Positions 39,422 through 47,544 of a stretch of DNA of 56,216 bases are shown one piece after another. The DNA is taken from assembly GCF_000429085.1 (NCBI RefSeq), contig NZ_AUBE01000034.1:1-56216 (forward strand), read 5' to 3'. The DNA is from Streptomyces flavidovirens DSM 40150. GTDB taxonomy: Bacteria > Actinomycetota > Actinomycetes > Streptomycetales > Streptomycetaceae. Position 1 is the first letter of the stretch. The number at the start of each line of letters is the position of its first letter. The notes beneath the pieces are model-generated. The model was not told the DNA's origin. It ran no database searches and worked only from the letters and a program-made list of their open reading frames with translations. A program made the position numbers and the translations under genes.

Positions 39422-41671
39422 TCAGGCGAAGAGGTCCGGCAGGGTCGCCTCGTGCGCCGTGCGGAGTTCGGTCAGCGGGATGCTGAATTCGCCCTGCACC
39501 TCGATCTCCTCGCCGTCGACGACACCGATCCGGGTCGCGGGCAGCCCCCGCGCCCCGCACATGTCGTTGAAGCGAAGCTCCTCGCTGCGCGGCACGGAAA
39601 CAACCGCCCGGCCCGCCGACTCCGAGAACAGGAAGACGAAGGAGTCCAGTCCGTCCGGAACCACCAGCCGCGCACCCTTCCCACCCCGAAGGCAGGACTC
39701 GGTGACCGCCTGGATCAGGCCGCCGTCGCTCAGGTCGTGCGCCGCGTCGATCATGCCGTCGCGCGAGGCCGAGATCAGGATCTCGCCGAGCAGCTTCTCC
39801 CGGTCCAGGTCGACCTTCGGCGGCATGCCGCCGAGGTGGTCGTGGATCACCTGGGACCAGGCGGAGCCGCCCAGTTCCTCGTGCGTGTCACCGAGCAGGT
39901 AGAGGAGCTGGCCCTCTTCCGCGAAGGCGACCGGCGTACGCCGCGTCACGTCGTCGATCACGCCGAGCACCGCGACGACGGGCGTCGGGTGGATGGCGGT
40001 CTCGCCGGTCTGGTTGTAGAGGGAGACGTTGCCGCCGGTCACCGGCGTACCGAGCTGGAGGCAGCCGTCCGCGAGACCACGCGTGGACTCCGCGAACTGC
40101 CACATGACGTCCGGGTCCTCCGGCGAACCGAAGTTCAGGCAGTCGGAGATCGCGAGCGGCCTGGCGCCGGAGGCGGCGACGTTACGGTACGACTCGGCCA
40201 GCGCGAGCTGCGCGCCCGTGTACGGGTCGAGCTTGGCGTACCGGCCGTTGCCGTCGGTCGCCATCGCGACGCCAAGGTTCGTCTTCTCGTCGATCCGCAC
40301 CATGCCGGCGTCCTCGGGCATGGCGAGCACCGTGTTGCCCTGCACGAAGCGGTCGTACTGGTCGGTGATCCACGACTTCGACGCCTGGTTCGGCGACGAG
40401 ACCAGCTTCAGCACCTGCTCGCGCAGCTCGGCCGCGTTCGCCGGGCGCGGCAGCTTGTTCGCGTCGTCGGCCTGGAGCTCGTCCTGCCAGGCAGGGCGGG
40501 CGTACGGCCGGTTGTAGACGGGACCTTCGTGGGCCACCGTCCGCGGCGGTACGTCGACGATCTGCTCGCCGTGCCAGAAGATCTCCAGTTGCGAGCCGTC
40601 GGTCACCTCACCGATGACGGTGGCGATGACGTCCCACTTCTCGCAGATCTCCATGAACCGGTCGACCTTGTCCGGCTCCACGATCGCGCACATGCGCTCC
40701 TGCGACTCGCTCATGAGGATTTCCTCGGGCGAGAGGGAGGAGTCACGCAGCGGCACGGTGTCCAGTTCCACGCGCATGCCGCCGGAGCCGGCCGAAGCCA
40801 GCTCGGAGGTCGCGCACGACAGGCCGGCGCCGCCGAGGTCCTGGATGCCCGCGACGAGCTGCTCGCGAAAGATCTCCAGGGTGCACTCGATGAGGAGCTT
40901 CTCCTGGAAGGGGTCACCGACCTGGACCGCCGGGCGCTTGGCCGGGCCCGTCGACTCGAAGGTCTCCGAGGCCAGCACCGATACGCCGCCGATGCCGTCG
41001 CCGCCCGTGCGGGCGCCGTACAGGACGACCTTGTTGCCGGGACCGCTCGCCTTCGCGAGGTGGATGTCCTCGTGCTTCATGACGCCGATGCAGCCGGCGT
41101 TGACCAGCGGGTTGCCCTGATAGCACGCGTCGAAGACGACCTCGCCGCCGATGTTCGGCAGGCCCAGGCAGTTGCCGTAGCCGCCGATGCCCGCGACGAC
41201 GCCCGGAAGGACGCGGCGCGTGTCCGGGTGGTCGGCCGCGCCGAAACGCAGCGGGTCGAGGACCGCGACCGGGCGGGCGCCCATGGCGAGGATGTCGCGG
41301 ACGATGCCGCCGACGCCCGTGGCCGCGCCCTGGTAGGGCTCGATGTACGAGGGGTGGTTGTGCGACTCGACCTTGAAGGTCACGGCGTAACCCTGGCCGA
41401 CGTCGACGACGCCCGCGTTCTCACCGATGCCGACGAGCATCGCGTCGTTGGCGGGGACCTTCTCGCCGAACTGCTTCAGGTGGACCTTGCTGCTCTTGTA
41501 CGAGCAGTGCTCGGACCACATGACGCTGTACATGGCGAGCTCGGCGCCGGTCGGGCGGCGGCCGAGGATCTCCCGGATGCGCGCGTACTCGTCCTCCTTG
41601 AGGCCGAGTTCCTTCCAGGGCTGCTCGGCCTCGGGGGTCTCCGAGGCGTGCTTGACGGTGTCCAAAGTCAT
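39422..41671 (-). CDS. purL: Phosphoribosylformylglycinamidine synthase subunit PurL
   Basis: 749 residues, the small-form PurL that needs separate PurS and PurQ. The ATG at 41671 overlaps the purQ stop by 4 nt (ATGA). Landmarks: SEHCSYKSSKVHLK, KVESHNHPSYIEPYQGAATGVGGIVRD and DLGGAGLSCATSELA. Uses ATP and ammonia delivered by PurQ to turn FGAR into FGAM. Last gene of the purS-purQ-purL operon, with a strong terminator just after it. Confidence 0.97.
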   Translation of the reverse strand: MTLDTVKHASETPEAEQPWKELGLKEDEYARIREILGRRPTGAELAMYSVMWSEHCSYKSSKVHLKQFGEKVPANDAMLVGIGENAGVVDVGQGYAVTFKVESHNHPSYIEPYQGAATGVGGIVRDILAMGARPVAVLDPLRFGAADHPDTRRVLPGVVAGIGGYGNCLGLPNIGGEVVFDACYQGNPLVNAGCIGVMKHEDIHLAKASGPGNKVVLYGARTGGDGIGGVSVLASETFESTGPAKRPAVQVGDPFQEKLLIECTLEIFREQLVAGIQDLGGAGLSCATSELASAGSGGMRVELDTVPLRDSSLSPEEILMSESQERMCAIVEPDKVDRFMEICEKWDVIATVIGEVTDGSQLEIFWHGEQIVDVPPRTVAHEGPVYNRPYARPAWQDELQADDANKLPRPANAAELREQVLKLVSSPNQASKSWITDQYDRFVQGNTVLAMPEDAGMVRIDEKTNLGVAMATDGNGRYAKLDPYTGAQLALAESYRNVAASGARPLAISDCLNFGSPEDPDVMWQFAESTRGLADGCLQLGTPVTGGNVSLYNQTGETAIHPTPVVAVLGVIDDVTRRTPVAFAEEGQLLYLLGDTHEELGGSAWSQVIHDHLGGMPPKVDLDREKLLGEILISASRDGMIDAAHDLSDGGLIQAVTESCLRGGKGARLVVPDGLDSFVFLFSESAGRAVVSVPRSEELRFNDMCGARGLPATRIGVVDGEEIEVQGEFSIPLTELRTAHEATLPDLFA

Positions 41672-42348
41672 GCGTTGACCAGCTTCTTCAGGATCGAGGT
41701 GAAGAATCCGAGGCCGTCGGTACGTCCCGTGCCGACCAGCGGCTGCACGGCGTGCTCCGGGTGCGGCATCAGGCCGACGACGTTGCCGGCGGCGTTGGTG
41801 ATGCCGGCGATGTCGCGGAGCGAGCCGTTGGGGTTGACGTCCAGGTAGCGGAAGGCGACGCGGCCCTCCGCCTCCAGTTCGTCGAGCACGCGCTCCTCGG
41901 CGACGTAACGGCCGTCCATGTTCTTGAGCGGGATGTGGATCTCCTGGCCGGCGGTGTAGTCCGCGGTCCAGGCGGTGTCGCTCGTCTCCACGCGCAGCTT
42001 CTGCTCGCGGCAGATGAAGTGCAGGTGGCTGTTCTGCAGCATCCCGCCGGGCAGGAGGTGGGCCTCGGTGAGGATCTGGAAGCCGTTGCAGATGCCGAGG
42101 ACCGGCAGACCGGCCTTCGCCTGGTCGATGATCGTCTCCATCACCGGCGAGAAGCGGGCGATGGCGCCGGCCCGCAGGTAGTCGCCGTACGAGAAGCCGC
42201 CCGCGAGCACGACCGCGTCGACCTGCTTGAGGTCCTTGTCGCGGTGCCACAGCGAGACCGGCTCGGCGCCCGCGGTCCGGACGGCGCGCAGGCTGTCCTG
42301 GTCGTCGAGCGTTCCCGGAAAGGTGACGACTCCGATACGAGCGGTCAC
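41668..42348 (-). CDS. purQ: Phosphoribosylformylglycinamidine synthase subunit PurQ
   Basis: 226 residues, GTG start with GGAGGAG 6 nt upstream. Class I glutaminase: VLAGGFSYGDYLRAG, the nucleophile in VLGICNGFQIL, and the His/Glu of MPHPEHA. Supplies ammonia to PurL. Its start overlaps the purS stop and its stop overlaps the purL start, each by 4 nt, so subunit production is coupled. Confidence 0.97.
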   Translation of the reverse strand: MTARIGVVTFPGTLDDQDSLRAVRTAGAEPVSLWHRDKDLKQVDAVVLAGGFSYGDYLRAGAIARFSPVMETIIDQAKAGLPVLGICNGFQILTEAHLLPGGMLQNSHLHFICREQKLRVETSDTAWTADYTAGQEIHIPLKNMDGRYVAEERVLDELEAEGRVAFRYLDVNPNGSLRDIAGITNAAGNVVGLMPHPEHAVQPLVGTGRTDGLGFFTSILKKLVNA

Positions 42349-42596
42349 TTCGGCTCCTCCACCTTCACGGTGAAGTCCTCGATGACGGTGTTGGCGAGGA
42401 ACGTTTCGGCCATCTCGTTGATGCGGGCGAGGGCGGCGTCATCGACAGGCCCGTCGACCTCCAGCTCGAAACGCTTTCCCTGACGGACGTCCGCGATTCC
42501 CTCGAAGCCGAGACGGGGCAGTGCGCGCTGCACCGCCTGTCCCTGCGGGTCGAGGATCTCGGGCTTGAGCATGACGTCGACTACGACGCGTGCCAC
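42345..42596 (-). CDS. purS: Phosphoribosylformylglycinamidine synthase subunit PurS
   Basis: 83 residues, GTG with GGGAG 5 nt upstream. Sequence blocks VVVDVMLKPEILDPQGQAV, LGFEGIADVRQGKRFEL and NTVIEDF are those of PurS, the small dimeric subunit that bridges PurL and PurQ. First gene of the operon. A frame extends further upstream, but this start gives the family length. Confidence 0.96.
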   Translation of the reverse strand: MARVVVDVMLKPEILDPQGQAVQRALPRLGFEGIADVRQGKRFELEVDGPVDDAALARINEMAETFLANTVIEDFTVKVEEPK

Positions 42597-42933
42597 TGGC
42601 ACTCCCGGTGGTGGTGTGGTGCGAAGGCGGTCCAATCAGCGTACCTGCCCTGAAATTCTACGCGGGTAGATATAGGTGGGCGCCGATCACGTTCCGGTAT
42701 CGGGGGTGACAACCGCGGGAAAAATCGGGGGAAAAACGCGTGCCTCCGATTGCGGAAGGACACGCGGACCGAATTAACTGGGCTTCACGATGCAATGCCT
42801 GTCGCTGTACAAAGGAATAGCGAGAAAAACAGCATTGCTCCAAATCAGCCGGAAGGCCGGCATCACCGCACGTCAGGCGTCATGTCAGGCGCCATGTCGG
42901 ACGCGGTAGTGCCGCAGGAAAGGACCGATATCC
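42597..42933. other. Divergent intergenic region purS/lsr2-like gene
   Basis: 337 bp, less G/C-rich than its surroundings (for example ACAAAGGAATAGCGAGAAAA near 42809). A 12-bp tandem repeat TCAGGCGYCATG occupies 42873-42896, just upstream of the lsr2-like gene. No ORF with a ribosome-binding site. Confidence 0.55.
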
Positions 42934-43251
42934 GTGGCTCAGCGCGTAGTGGTCACGCTCTCCGACGACATCGACGGAGGGGAAGCAGCGGAAACGGTCA
43001 GCTTCGGCCTGGACGGGAAGTCGTACGAGATCGACCTGAATCCCGCCAATGCAAAGAAACTGCGCACCGCGCTGGAGCCGTTCATCGAGGCGGCCCGAAA
43101 GCACTCGAAGTCGGGCAAGGTCTACCGGCACACCGCCGTGGCACCCGACCCGGCAGCCGTGCGCGCGTGGGCGCGCTCGCACCAGATGGACGTGCCGGCC
43201 CGCGGCCGCATCCCGAAGAAGGTCTACGAGGCCTTCGCGGAGGCGTCCTGA
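42934..43251 (+). CDS. Lsr2-family nucleoid-associated protein (LsrL-type)
   Basis: 105 residues, GTG with AAAGGA about 9 nt upstream. N-terminal dimerisation domain (VVVTLSDDIDGGEAAETVSFGLDGKSYEIDL) and a C-terminal DNA-binding domain with the AT-hook-like RGR motif (90-92) in VPARGRIPKKVYEAF. Lsr2 bridges A/T-rich DNA and silences foreign and specialised-metabolism genes in Streptomyces. Gene position beside purS suggests the paralogue called LsrL (SCO4076) rather than the main Lsr2. Followed by two tRNA-Gly genes. Confidence 0.92.
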   Translation: MAQRVVVTLSDDIDGGEAAETVSFGLDGKSYEIDLNPANAKKLRTALEPFIEAARKHSKSGKVYRHTAVAPDPAAVRAWARSHQMDVPARGRIPKKVYEAFAEAS

Positions 43252-43305
43252 CAGCGCTCGAACCCGGCTACGCAGCCGACTTGCGCTCCACCCCTGTTGA
43301 TCGGC

Positions 43306-43311
43306 TAGAGT
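43306..43311 (+). promoter_or_regulatory. -10 box before the atypical tRNA-Gly
   Basis: TAGAGT in the context GATCGGCTAGAGT; TTGCGC at 43281 is a possible -35 at 19 bp. The same GATCGGYTAGAGT context recurs at 43460-43472 ahead of the next tRNA-Gly, so each seems to have its own promoter. Confidence 0.45.
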
Positions 43312-43360
43312 CTGGAGCACGCCGAGGGGCAAGGCCGCAGGGCCGGTCCCCAAGCAGCGT

Positions 43361-43432
43361 GCGGGTGTAGTTCAGTAGTAGAACATCCCCCTTCCAGGGG
43401 GAAGGCGCAGTGTGCAATTCCTGTCACCCGCT
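43361..43432 (+). tRNA. Atypical tRNA-Gly (TCC) with GTGC T-loop
   Basis: 72 nt. The acceptor stem GCGGGTG/CACCCGC, D stem GTTC/GAAC and anticodon stem TCCCC/GGGGA are perfect; the loop CTTCCAG carries anticodon TCC. The elbow is abnormal. The T-loop is TGCAATT preceded by G, so GTGC replaces GTTC; the T-stem has a bulged T at 43411; and the D-loop is AGTAGTA, so G18 is A. In family terms, T54-T55-C56 and G18-G19 are needed for the elbow and for EF-Tu binding. It could be a dedicated non-ribosomal glycine tRNA or a decaying gene. No encoded CCA. Confidence 0.8.
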
Positions 43433-43466
43433 CTACATCACTTACCAACCACTGCGGTGGATCGGT

Positions 43467-43472
43467 TAGAGT
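43467..43472 (+). promoter_or_regulatory. -10 box before tRNA-Gly (GCC) copy 1
   Basis: TAGAGT in the context ATCGGTTAGAGT, 14 nt upstream of the tRNA. Confidence 0.4.
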
Positions 43473-43485
43473 GGTGGCACCAAAT

Positions 43486-43558
43486 GCGGACGTGGCTCAG
43501 TTGGTAGAGCATCACCTTGCCAAGGTGAGGGTCGCGAGTTCGAATCTCGTCGTCCGCT
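43486..43558 (+). tRNA. tRNA-Gly (GCC), copy 1
   Basis: 73 nt with canonical elements: acceptor GCGGACG/CGTCCGC, D-loop with GG (AGTTGGTAG), anticodon GCC, T-loop TTCGAAT. It lies 53 nt after the atypical tRNA-Gly and serves as an in-place contrast to it. A terminator follows. Confidence 0.96.
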
Positions 43559-43568
43559 CCATGTGTAC

Positions 43569-43599
43569 GAAGGCCCCGGTCATTACGACCGGGGCCTTC
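43569..43599 (+). terminator. Intrinsic terminator after tRNA-Gly (GCC) copy 1
   Basis: A 12-bp stem GAAGGCCCCGGT/ACCGGGGCCTTC with a 7-nt loop. Confidence 0.85.
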
Positions 43600-43712
43600 G
43601 TCGTGTCCGCGTTGTGTCCGCGCCGTGCCGCGACCGCGGTTCTGACATTTGTCATGTGCGGTGATGACAGCCCGCACTGCCCGCGGACGTGATCCGGCGG
43701 AAGTCTTGGCAC

Positions 43713-44669
43713 ATGACCACCAACGACTACGTGATCGACGCCGAAGGGCTCCGGCGTACCTACAGCGGCGGCTTCGAGGCCGTCCGCTCGCTCTCCTTCT
43801 CCGTCGCGCGCGGCGAGCTGTTCGCGCTCCTCGGCACGAACGGGGCCGGCAAGACCTCGGCCCTGGAACTCCTGGAGGGCCTCGCCCGGCCCAGCGGCGG
43901 CAGCGTCCGGGTGCTGGGGCACGACCCGTACACCGAGCGCGCGAAGGTACGTCCCCGGGTCGGCGTCATGCTTCAGGAGGGCGGCTTTCCGTCCGAGCTG
44001 ACGGTGCGCGAGACGGTCCGGATGTGGGCGGGATGCACCAGCGGGGCGCGGCCGGTGGACGAGGCACTGGACCTGGTGGGGATGGGGAAGCGGGAGAACG
44101 TACGGGTCAAGCAGCTTTCCGGCGGGGAACGGCGGCGGCTGGATCTGGCGACGGCGCTGCTCGGGCGGCCCGAGATCCTCTTCCTCAACGAGCCGACGAC
44201 GGGGCTCGACGCCGAGGGGCGGCGCGAGACGTGGGAGCTGGTGCGGAAGCTGCGCGACGGGGGGACGACCGTACTGCTGACCACGCACTACCTGGAGGAG
44301 GCCGAGGAGCTGGCCGACCGGCTGGCGATCCTGCACGAGGGGCGGATCGCCGCCGAGGGAAGGGTGGACGAGGTGGTGGCGGAGTACCCCTCGCAGATCT
44401 CCTTCGAGCTGCCGGACGGCTACCACCTCGGGGATCTGCCGCCGCTCGGGCAGCTCGGTGTGACGGGGCACGAAGTGGCGGGGCGGACGGTCCGGTTGTT
44501 CACGGACCGGCTGCAGCGGGCCGCCACGGGGCTGCTGGCGTGGGCGGAAGCGGCCGGGGTGGAACTGCGCGGGCTCGATATGCGATCGGCCTCGCTGGAG
44601 GAGGCGTTCTTGAACATCGCGCGCGCGGCGAAGAGCGACGAGCGGGAAGCGGAGGTGGCCGCGCGATGA
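43713..44669 (+). CDS. ABC transporter ATP-binding protein (exporter type)
   Basis: 318 residues from the ATG at 43713. Walker A GTNGAGKTS (41-49), Q-loop LQEGGFPSEL, signature LSGGERRRLDLA (135-146) and H-loop LTTHYLEEAEELADR. The Walker B region reads ILFLNEP: Asn159 stands where Asp is usual, while the catalytic Glu160 is kept. The C-terminal about 90 residues are the extension found in DrrA-like drug or antibiotic exporters. The stop overlaps the permease start by 4 nt. First gene of a four-gene unit with a permease, sensor kinase and response regulator. Confidence 0.92.
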   Translation: MTTNDYVIDAEGLRRTYSGGFEAVRSLSFSVARGELFALLGTNGAGKTSALELLEGLARPSGGSVRVLGHDPYTERAKVRPRVGVMLQEGGFPSELTVRETVRMWAGCTSGARPVDEALDLVGMGKRENVRVKQLSGGERRRLDLATALLGRPEILFLNEPTTGLDAEGRRETWELVRKLRDGGTTVLLTTHYLEEAEELADRLAILHEGRIAAEGRVDEVVAEYPSQISFELPDGYHLGDLPPLGQLGVTGHEVAGRTVRLFTDRLQRAATGLLAWAEAAGVELRGLDMRSASLEEAFLNIARAAKSDEREAEVAAR

Positions 44670-45433
44670 GCACGGCTGTGGTGGGACGCATGGCGGCCCT
44701 GACACGGGCCGAACTGACTCTTCTCGTACGGCACAAGGCGGTGCTCCTCGCGGCGCTGGTCCTGCCGGTGGCGATGACCTACGCGATGCGGCCGGTCGTC
44801 GGTGACCTGGAACTGGCCAGGGCCGGGATCTCGCCGGGTGCGGCGATGATGCCGATGGCCGTGGCGTTCGTGCTGCTCTTCGGGGTGTACTCGGCGCTGG
44901 TCACGGTCTATGTGGTGCGGCGCGAGGAGCTCGTACTCAAGCGGCTGCGGACCGGGGAGCCCGGTGACGTGGAGATCCTGGCCGGAACGGCCGCCGCCAC
45001 GCTCGTGGCGGGACTCGCGCAGTGCGTGGTGCTGGTGATCGCGGGGGTGGTGCTGCTCGGCGTGGAGATGCCTGCCGATCCGCTGCTGGTGGTGGCGGGG
45101 GTGCTGCTGGGCGTCGCCGTCGCGGGGACGACGGCGGCCGCCACCACCGTCTTCACCAGGTCGGCGGAGGGCGCCCAGATCACGATCATGCCCATGATGC
45201 TGGTCTCGATGGTGGGGTCGGGGGTCGTCGTGCCCCTGGAACTGCTGCCGGACAAGGTCGCCTCGGTCTGCGAGCTGCTGCCGCTGTCACCGGCCGTCGC
45301 GCTCGTGCGGGGCGGCTGGAGTGGACAGTTGGGGGCGTACGAGGCGCTGGGGGCCGTCGGCACGGCGGTGGCCTGGACCGTACTGTCGGTGTTCGCCGTA
45401 CAGCGGTGGTTCCGGTGGGGGCCACGGCGATAG
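44666..45433 (+). CDS. ABC transporter permease (ABC-2 type)
   Basis: 255 residues, ATG overlapping the upstream stop (ATGA). Six hydrophobic segments in the ABC-2 pattern, an N-terminal amphipathic start (MAALTRAELTLLVRHKAVLLAAL) and the typical LPLSPAVALVRGGWSG loop before the last helix. Pairs with the ATPase next to it as a half-size exporter. Substrate unknown. Confidence 0.9.
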   Translation: MSTAVVGRMAALTRAELTLLVRHKAVLLAALVLPVAMTYAMRPVVGDLELARAGISPGAAMMPMAVAFVLLFGVYSALVTVYVVRREELVLKRLRTGEPGDVEILAGTAAATLVAGLAQCVVLVIAGVVLLGVEMPADPLLVVAGVLLGVAVAGTTAAATTVFTRSAEGAQITIMPMMLVSMVGSGVVVPLELLPDKVASVCELLPLSPAVALVRGGWSGQLGAYEALGAVGTAVAWTVLSVFAVQRWFRWGPRR

Positions 45434-45449
45434 AAGTGGGGGGACGGGG

Positions 45450-46667
45450 ATGAGGGGCTTCTGGGGGAAGCAGAGCCAGGCCGCGAAGATTGACCTGTAC
45501 ATGCGGGCGACGCTGTACGTGCTGCCGTGGCTGATCTCGGTGGGTGTGCTCAGGCCCCTCACCGAGGAGGTGGGCCGCGACCCCGGCGCCGTCGCGCTCG
45601 CGCGGGCGCTGCTCGCCCTGTGCGTGGCCCAGTGCGCGGTCGCGATGCACACCATCCACCACTCGCTCGCGCATTACATCGACGGGGCGCCGGCTCCGTG
45701 GTGCTCGGCGGCCGTCGCGCTGGCGCTGGGCGGGGGCTCGGTGGGGCTCCTCGTGGCCCTTCAGGCGACCGGCGAGATCGGGGACGGGACGGTGCTGATC
45801 CAGATACTGCCGTACACCCTGCTGACCACGGCCATGTCGACGTTCATGCTGTCGACGCTCCGGCGGCTCGCGCTCGGGACGGTGGTGGCCGCGGTGCTGG
45901 TCGCCGGCGCGCTGGCTGCCAGCGGGGCGGGGGCCGGCCTGGCCGTGGGCGGGGTGGTGATGGTGGTGCTCGTGTGGCTGTTCGCGCTGGTGACCACCCG
46001 GTCCTCGGCCTGGTTCATGGCGGTCATCCGGGAGCTGGACCTGTCCCGTGACGTCTCCGCGCGGCTCGCGGTCGCCGAGGAACGGCTGCGCTTCGGACGG
46101 GACATGCACGACGTCATGGGCCGCAATCTCGCCGTCATCGCGCTCAAGAGCGAACTGGCGGTGCAACTGGCGCGGCGCGGCCGGCCGGAGGCCGCCGACC
46201 AGATGGCCGAGGTGCAGCGGATCGCGCAGGAGTCGCAGCGCGAGGTGCGTGAGGTCGTACGGGGCTACCGGGCGGCGGATCTGCCCGCCGAGCTGGAAGG
46301 GGCGCGGGGCGTGCTGAGTGCGGCGGGCATCGACTGCCTGATGGACCGGGGGCCCGGTGACGAGCTGCCGGCGGGCGTGCAGTCGGCGCTCGGGTGGGTC
46401 GTACGGGAGGCGACGACCAATGTGCTGCGGCACGGTGACGCGCGCACCTGCACGGTGCGGCTGGCGGCCGACGGGGGGCGGGCGGTGCTGGTCGTGGAGA
46501 ACGACGGGGCGGGCGAGGTGTCCGCTGCGGGGACTGAGGGCTCGGGGCTCGCCGGGCTCCGCGAGCGGCTGAGCGCGGTGGGCGGGACGCTGCGGGCGGG
46601 GCCGGCCGGGGACGGGCGGTTCCGGCTGACGGCTGAGGTGCCGCTGGTGCGGGAGGTGCTGCGGTGA
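45450..46667 (+). CDS. Sensor histidine kinase (NarL/DesK type)
   Basis: 405 residues, ATG with GGGG upstream. Five or six membrane helices (about 20-190) and almost no extracellular domain, so it probably senses within the membrane. HisKA_3 domain with phospho-acceptor His220 in RFGRDMHDVMGRNLAVIALKSE, then an HATPase domain (VVREATTNVLRHGDA, VENDGAG, GSGLAGLRERL). Its stop overlaps the response regulator start by 4 nt. Together with the adjacent exporter this looks like a membrane- or drug-stress response unit. Confidence 0.93.
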   Translation: MRGFWGKQSQAAKIDLYMRATLYVLPWLISVGVLRPLTEEVGRDPGAVALARALLALCVAQCAVAMHTIHHSLAHYIDGAPAPWCSAAVALALGGGSVGLLVALQATGEIGDGTVLIQILPYTLLTTAMSTFMLSTLRRLALGTVVAAVLVAGALAASGAGAGLAVGGVVMVVLVWLFALVTTRSSAWFMAVIRELDLSRDVSARLAVAEERLRFGRDMHDVMGRNLAVIALKSELAVQLARRGRPEAADQMAEVQRIAQESQREVREVVRGYRAADLPAELEGARGVLSAAGIDCLMDRGPGDELPAGVQSALGWVVREATTNVLRHGDARTCTVRLAADGGRAVLVVENDGAGEVSAAGTEGSGLAGLRERLSAVGGTLRAGPAGDGRFRLTAEVPLVREVLR

Positions 46668-47347
46668 GTGGCGGAAGTGGTGCTGGGAGTGGTGGCGTGA
46701 GTGGTTCTGGGAGTGGTTCCGTGGGTGGTTCCGCCGTAGCGCCCGTGCGGGTCCTGCTCGCCGACGACGAGCATCTGATCCGGGGCGCGCTCGCCGCGCT
46801 GCTCGGGCTGGAGGACGACCTCGTCGTCGTCGCACAAGCGGCTACCGGGCCCGAGGCACTGGCGATGGCGCGGGCGCACCGGCCGGACGTCGCCGTACTG
46901 GATCTGCAGATGCCGGGCGCCGACGGTGTGAGTGTGGCCACAGCTCTGCGGGCCGAGCTGCCCGGCTGCCGCTGCATGATCGTGACCAGTCACGGGCGGC
47001 CCGGACATCTGAAACGGGCGCTCGCAGCGGGGGTGCGGGCGTTCGTACCGAAGACCGTCAGCGCGCAGCGGCTGGCCGAGCTCATCCGGAGCGTACGGGA
47101 CGGAAACCGGTACGTGGACCCGGAGTTGGCGGCAGACGCGATCTCCGCCGGAGACTCCCCGCTGACCGTACGGGAGGCGGAAGTGCTGGAGCTGGCGGCG
47201 GACGGGGCGCCGGTCGCGGAGATCGCGGAGCGGGCCGCGCTGTCGCCCGGCACGGTGCGCAACTATCTGTCTTCGGCCGCCTCGAAACTGGGTGCGGAGA
47301 ATCGTCATGCCGCGGTGCGCCTCGCACGCGAGCGAGGTTGGGTATAG
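46664..47347 (+). CDS. LuxR/NarL-family response regulator
   Basis: 227 residues from the GTG that overlaps the kinase stop. An unusual Gly/Ser-rich start of about 25 residues precedes the receiver domain (VLLADDEHLIRG; phospho-acceptor Asp80 in VAVLDLQMPG; Lys in FVPKTVS). A LuxR helix-turn-helix follows (LTVREAEVLELAADGAPVAEIAERAALSPGTVRNYLSSAASKLG). The start could be one of the later in-frame GTG codons, which would remove the Gly/Ser stretch. The last codons overlap the -10 box (TATAGT, 47342) of the next tRNA. Confidence 0.92.
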   Translation: MSGGSGAGSGGVSGSGSGSVGGSAVAPVRVLLADDEHLIRGALAALLGLEDDLVVVAQAATGPEALAMARAHRPDVAVLDLQMPGADGVSVATALRAELPGCRCMIVTSHGRPGHLKRALAAGVRAFVPKTVSAQRLAELIRSVRDGNRYVDPELAADAISAGDSPLTVREAEVLELAADGAPVAEIAERAALSPGTVRNYLSSAASKLGAENRHAAVRLARERGWV

Positions 47348-47376
47348 TTGGCATCGCACACGGCAACACAGTGCAT

Positions 47377-47449
47377 GCGGACGTAGCTCAGTTGGTAGAG
47401 CGCAACCTTGCCAAGGTTGAGGTCGCCAGTTCGAACCTGGTCGTCCGCT
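47377..47449 (+). tRNA. tRNA-Gly (GCC), copy 2
   Basis: 73 nt, canonical: acceptor GCGGACG/CGTCCGC, anticodon GCC, T-loop TTCGAAC. It differs from copy 1 in the anticodon and T stems. Starts 29 nt after the response regulator stop; TATAGT at 47342-47347 is a likely -10 box. Confidence 0.96.
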
Positions 47450-47460
47450 CAGAGTCAGAA

Positions 47461-47485
47461 GGCCCCGGTCATCCCGACCGGGGCC
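47461..47485 (+). terminator. Intrinsic terminator after tRNA-Gly (GCC) copy 2
   Basis: A 10-bp stem GGCCCCGGTC/GACCGGGGCC with a 5-nt loop. Confidence 0.8.
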
Positions 47486-47544
47486 CTCTGCGTTGCCGGG
47501 GCGCTCTGCTATGCCAGGGCGCTGTGCGTTGCCCCGGCGCCGCT

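Noticed and set aside
39335..41848. An 837-codon plus-strand frame opposite purL
   Set aside because: It is a shadow of purL codon bias; no start site and no known motif.
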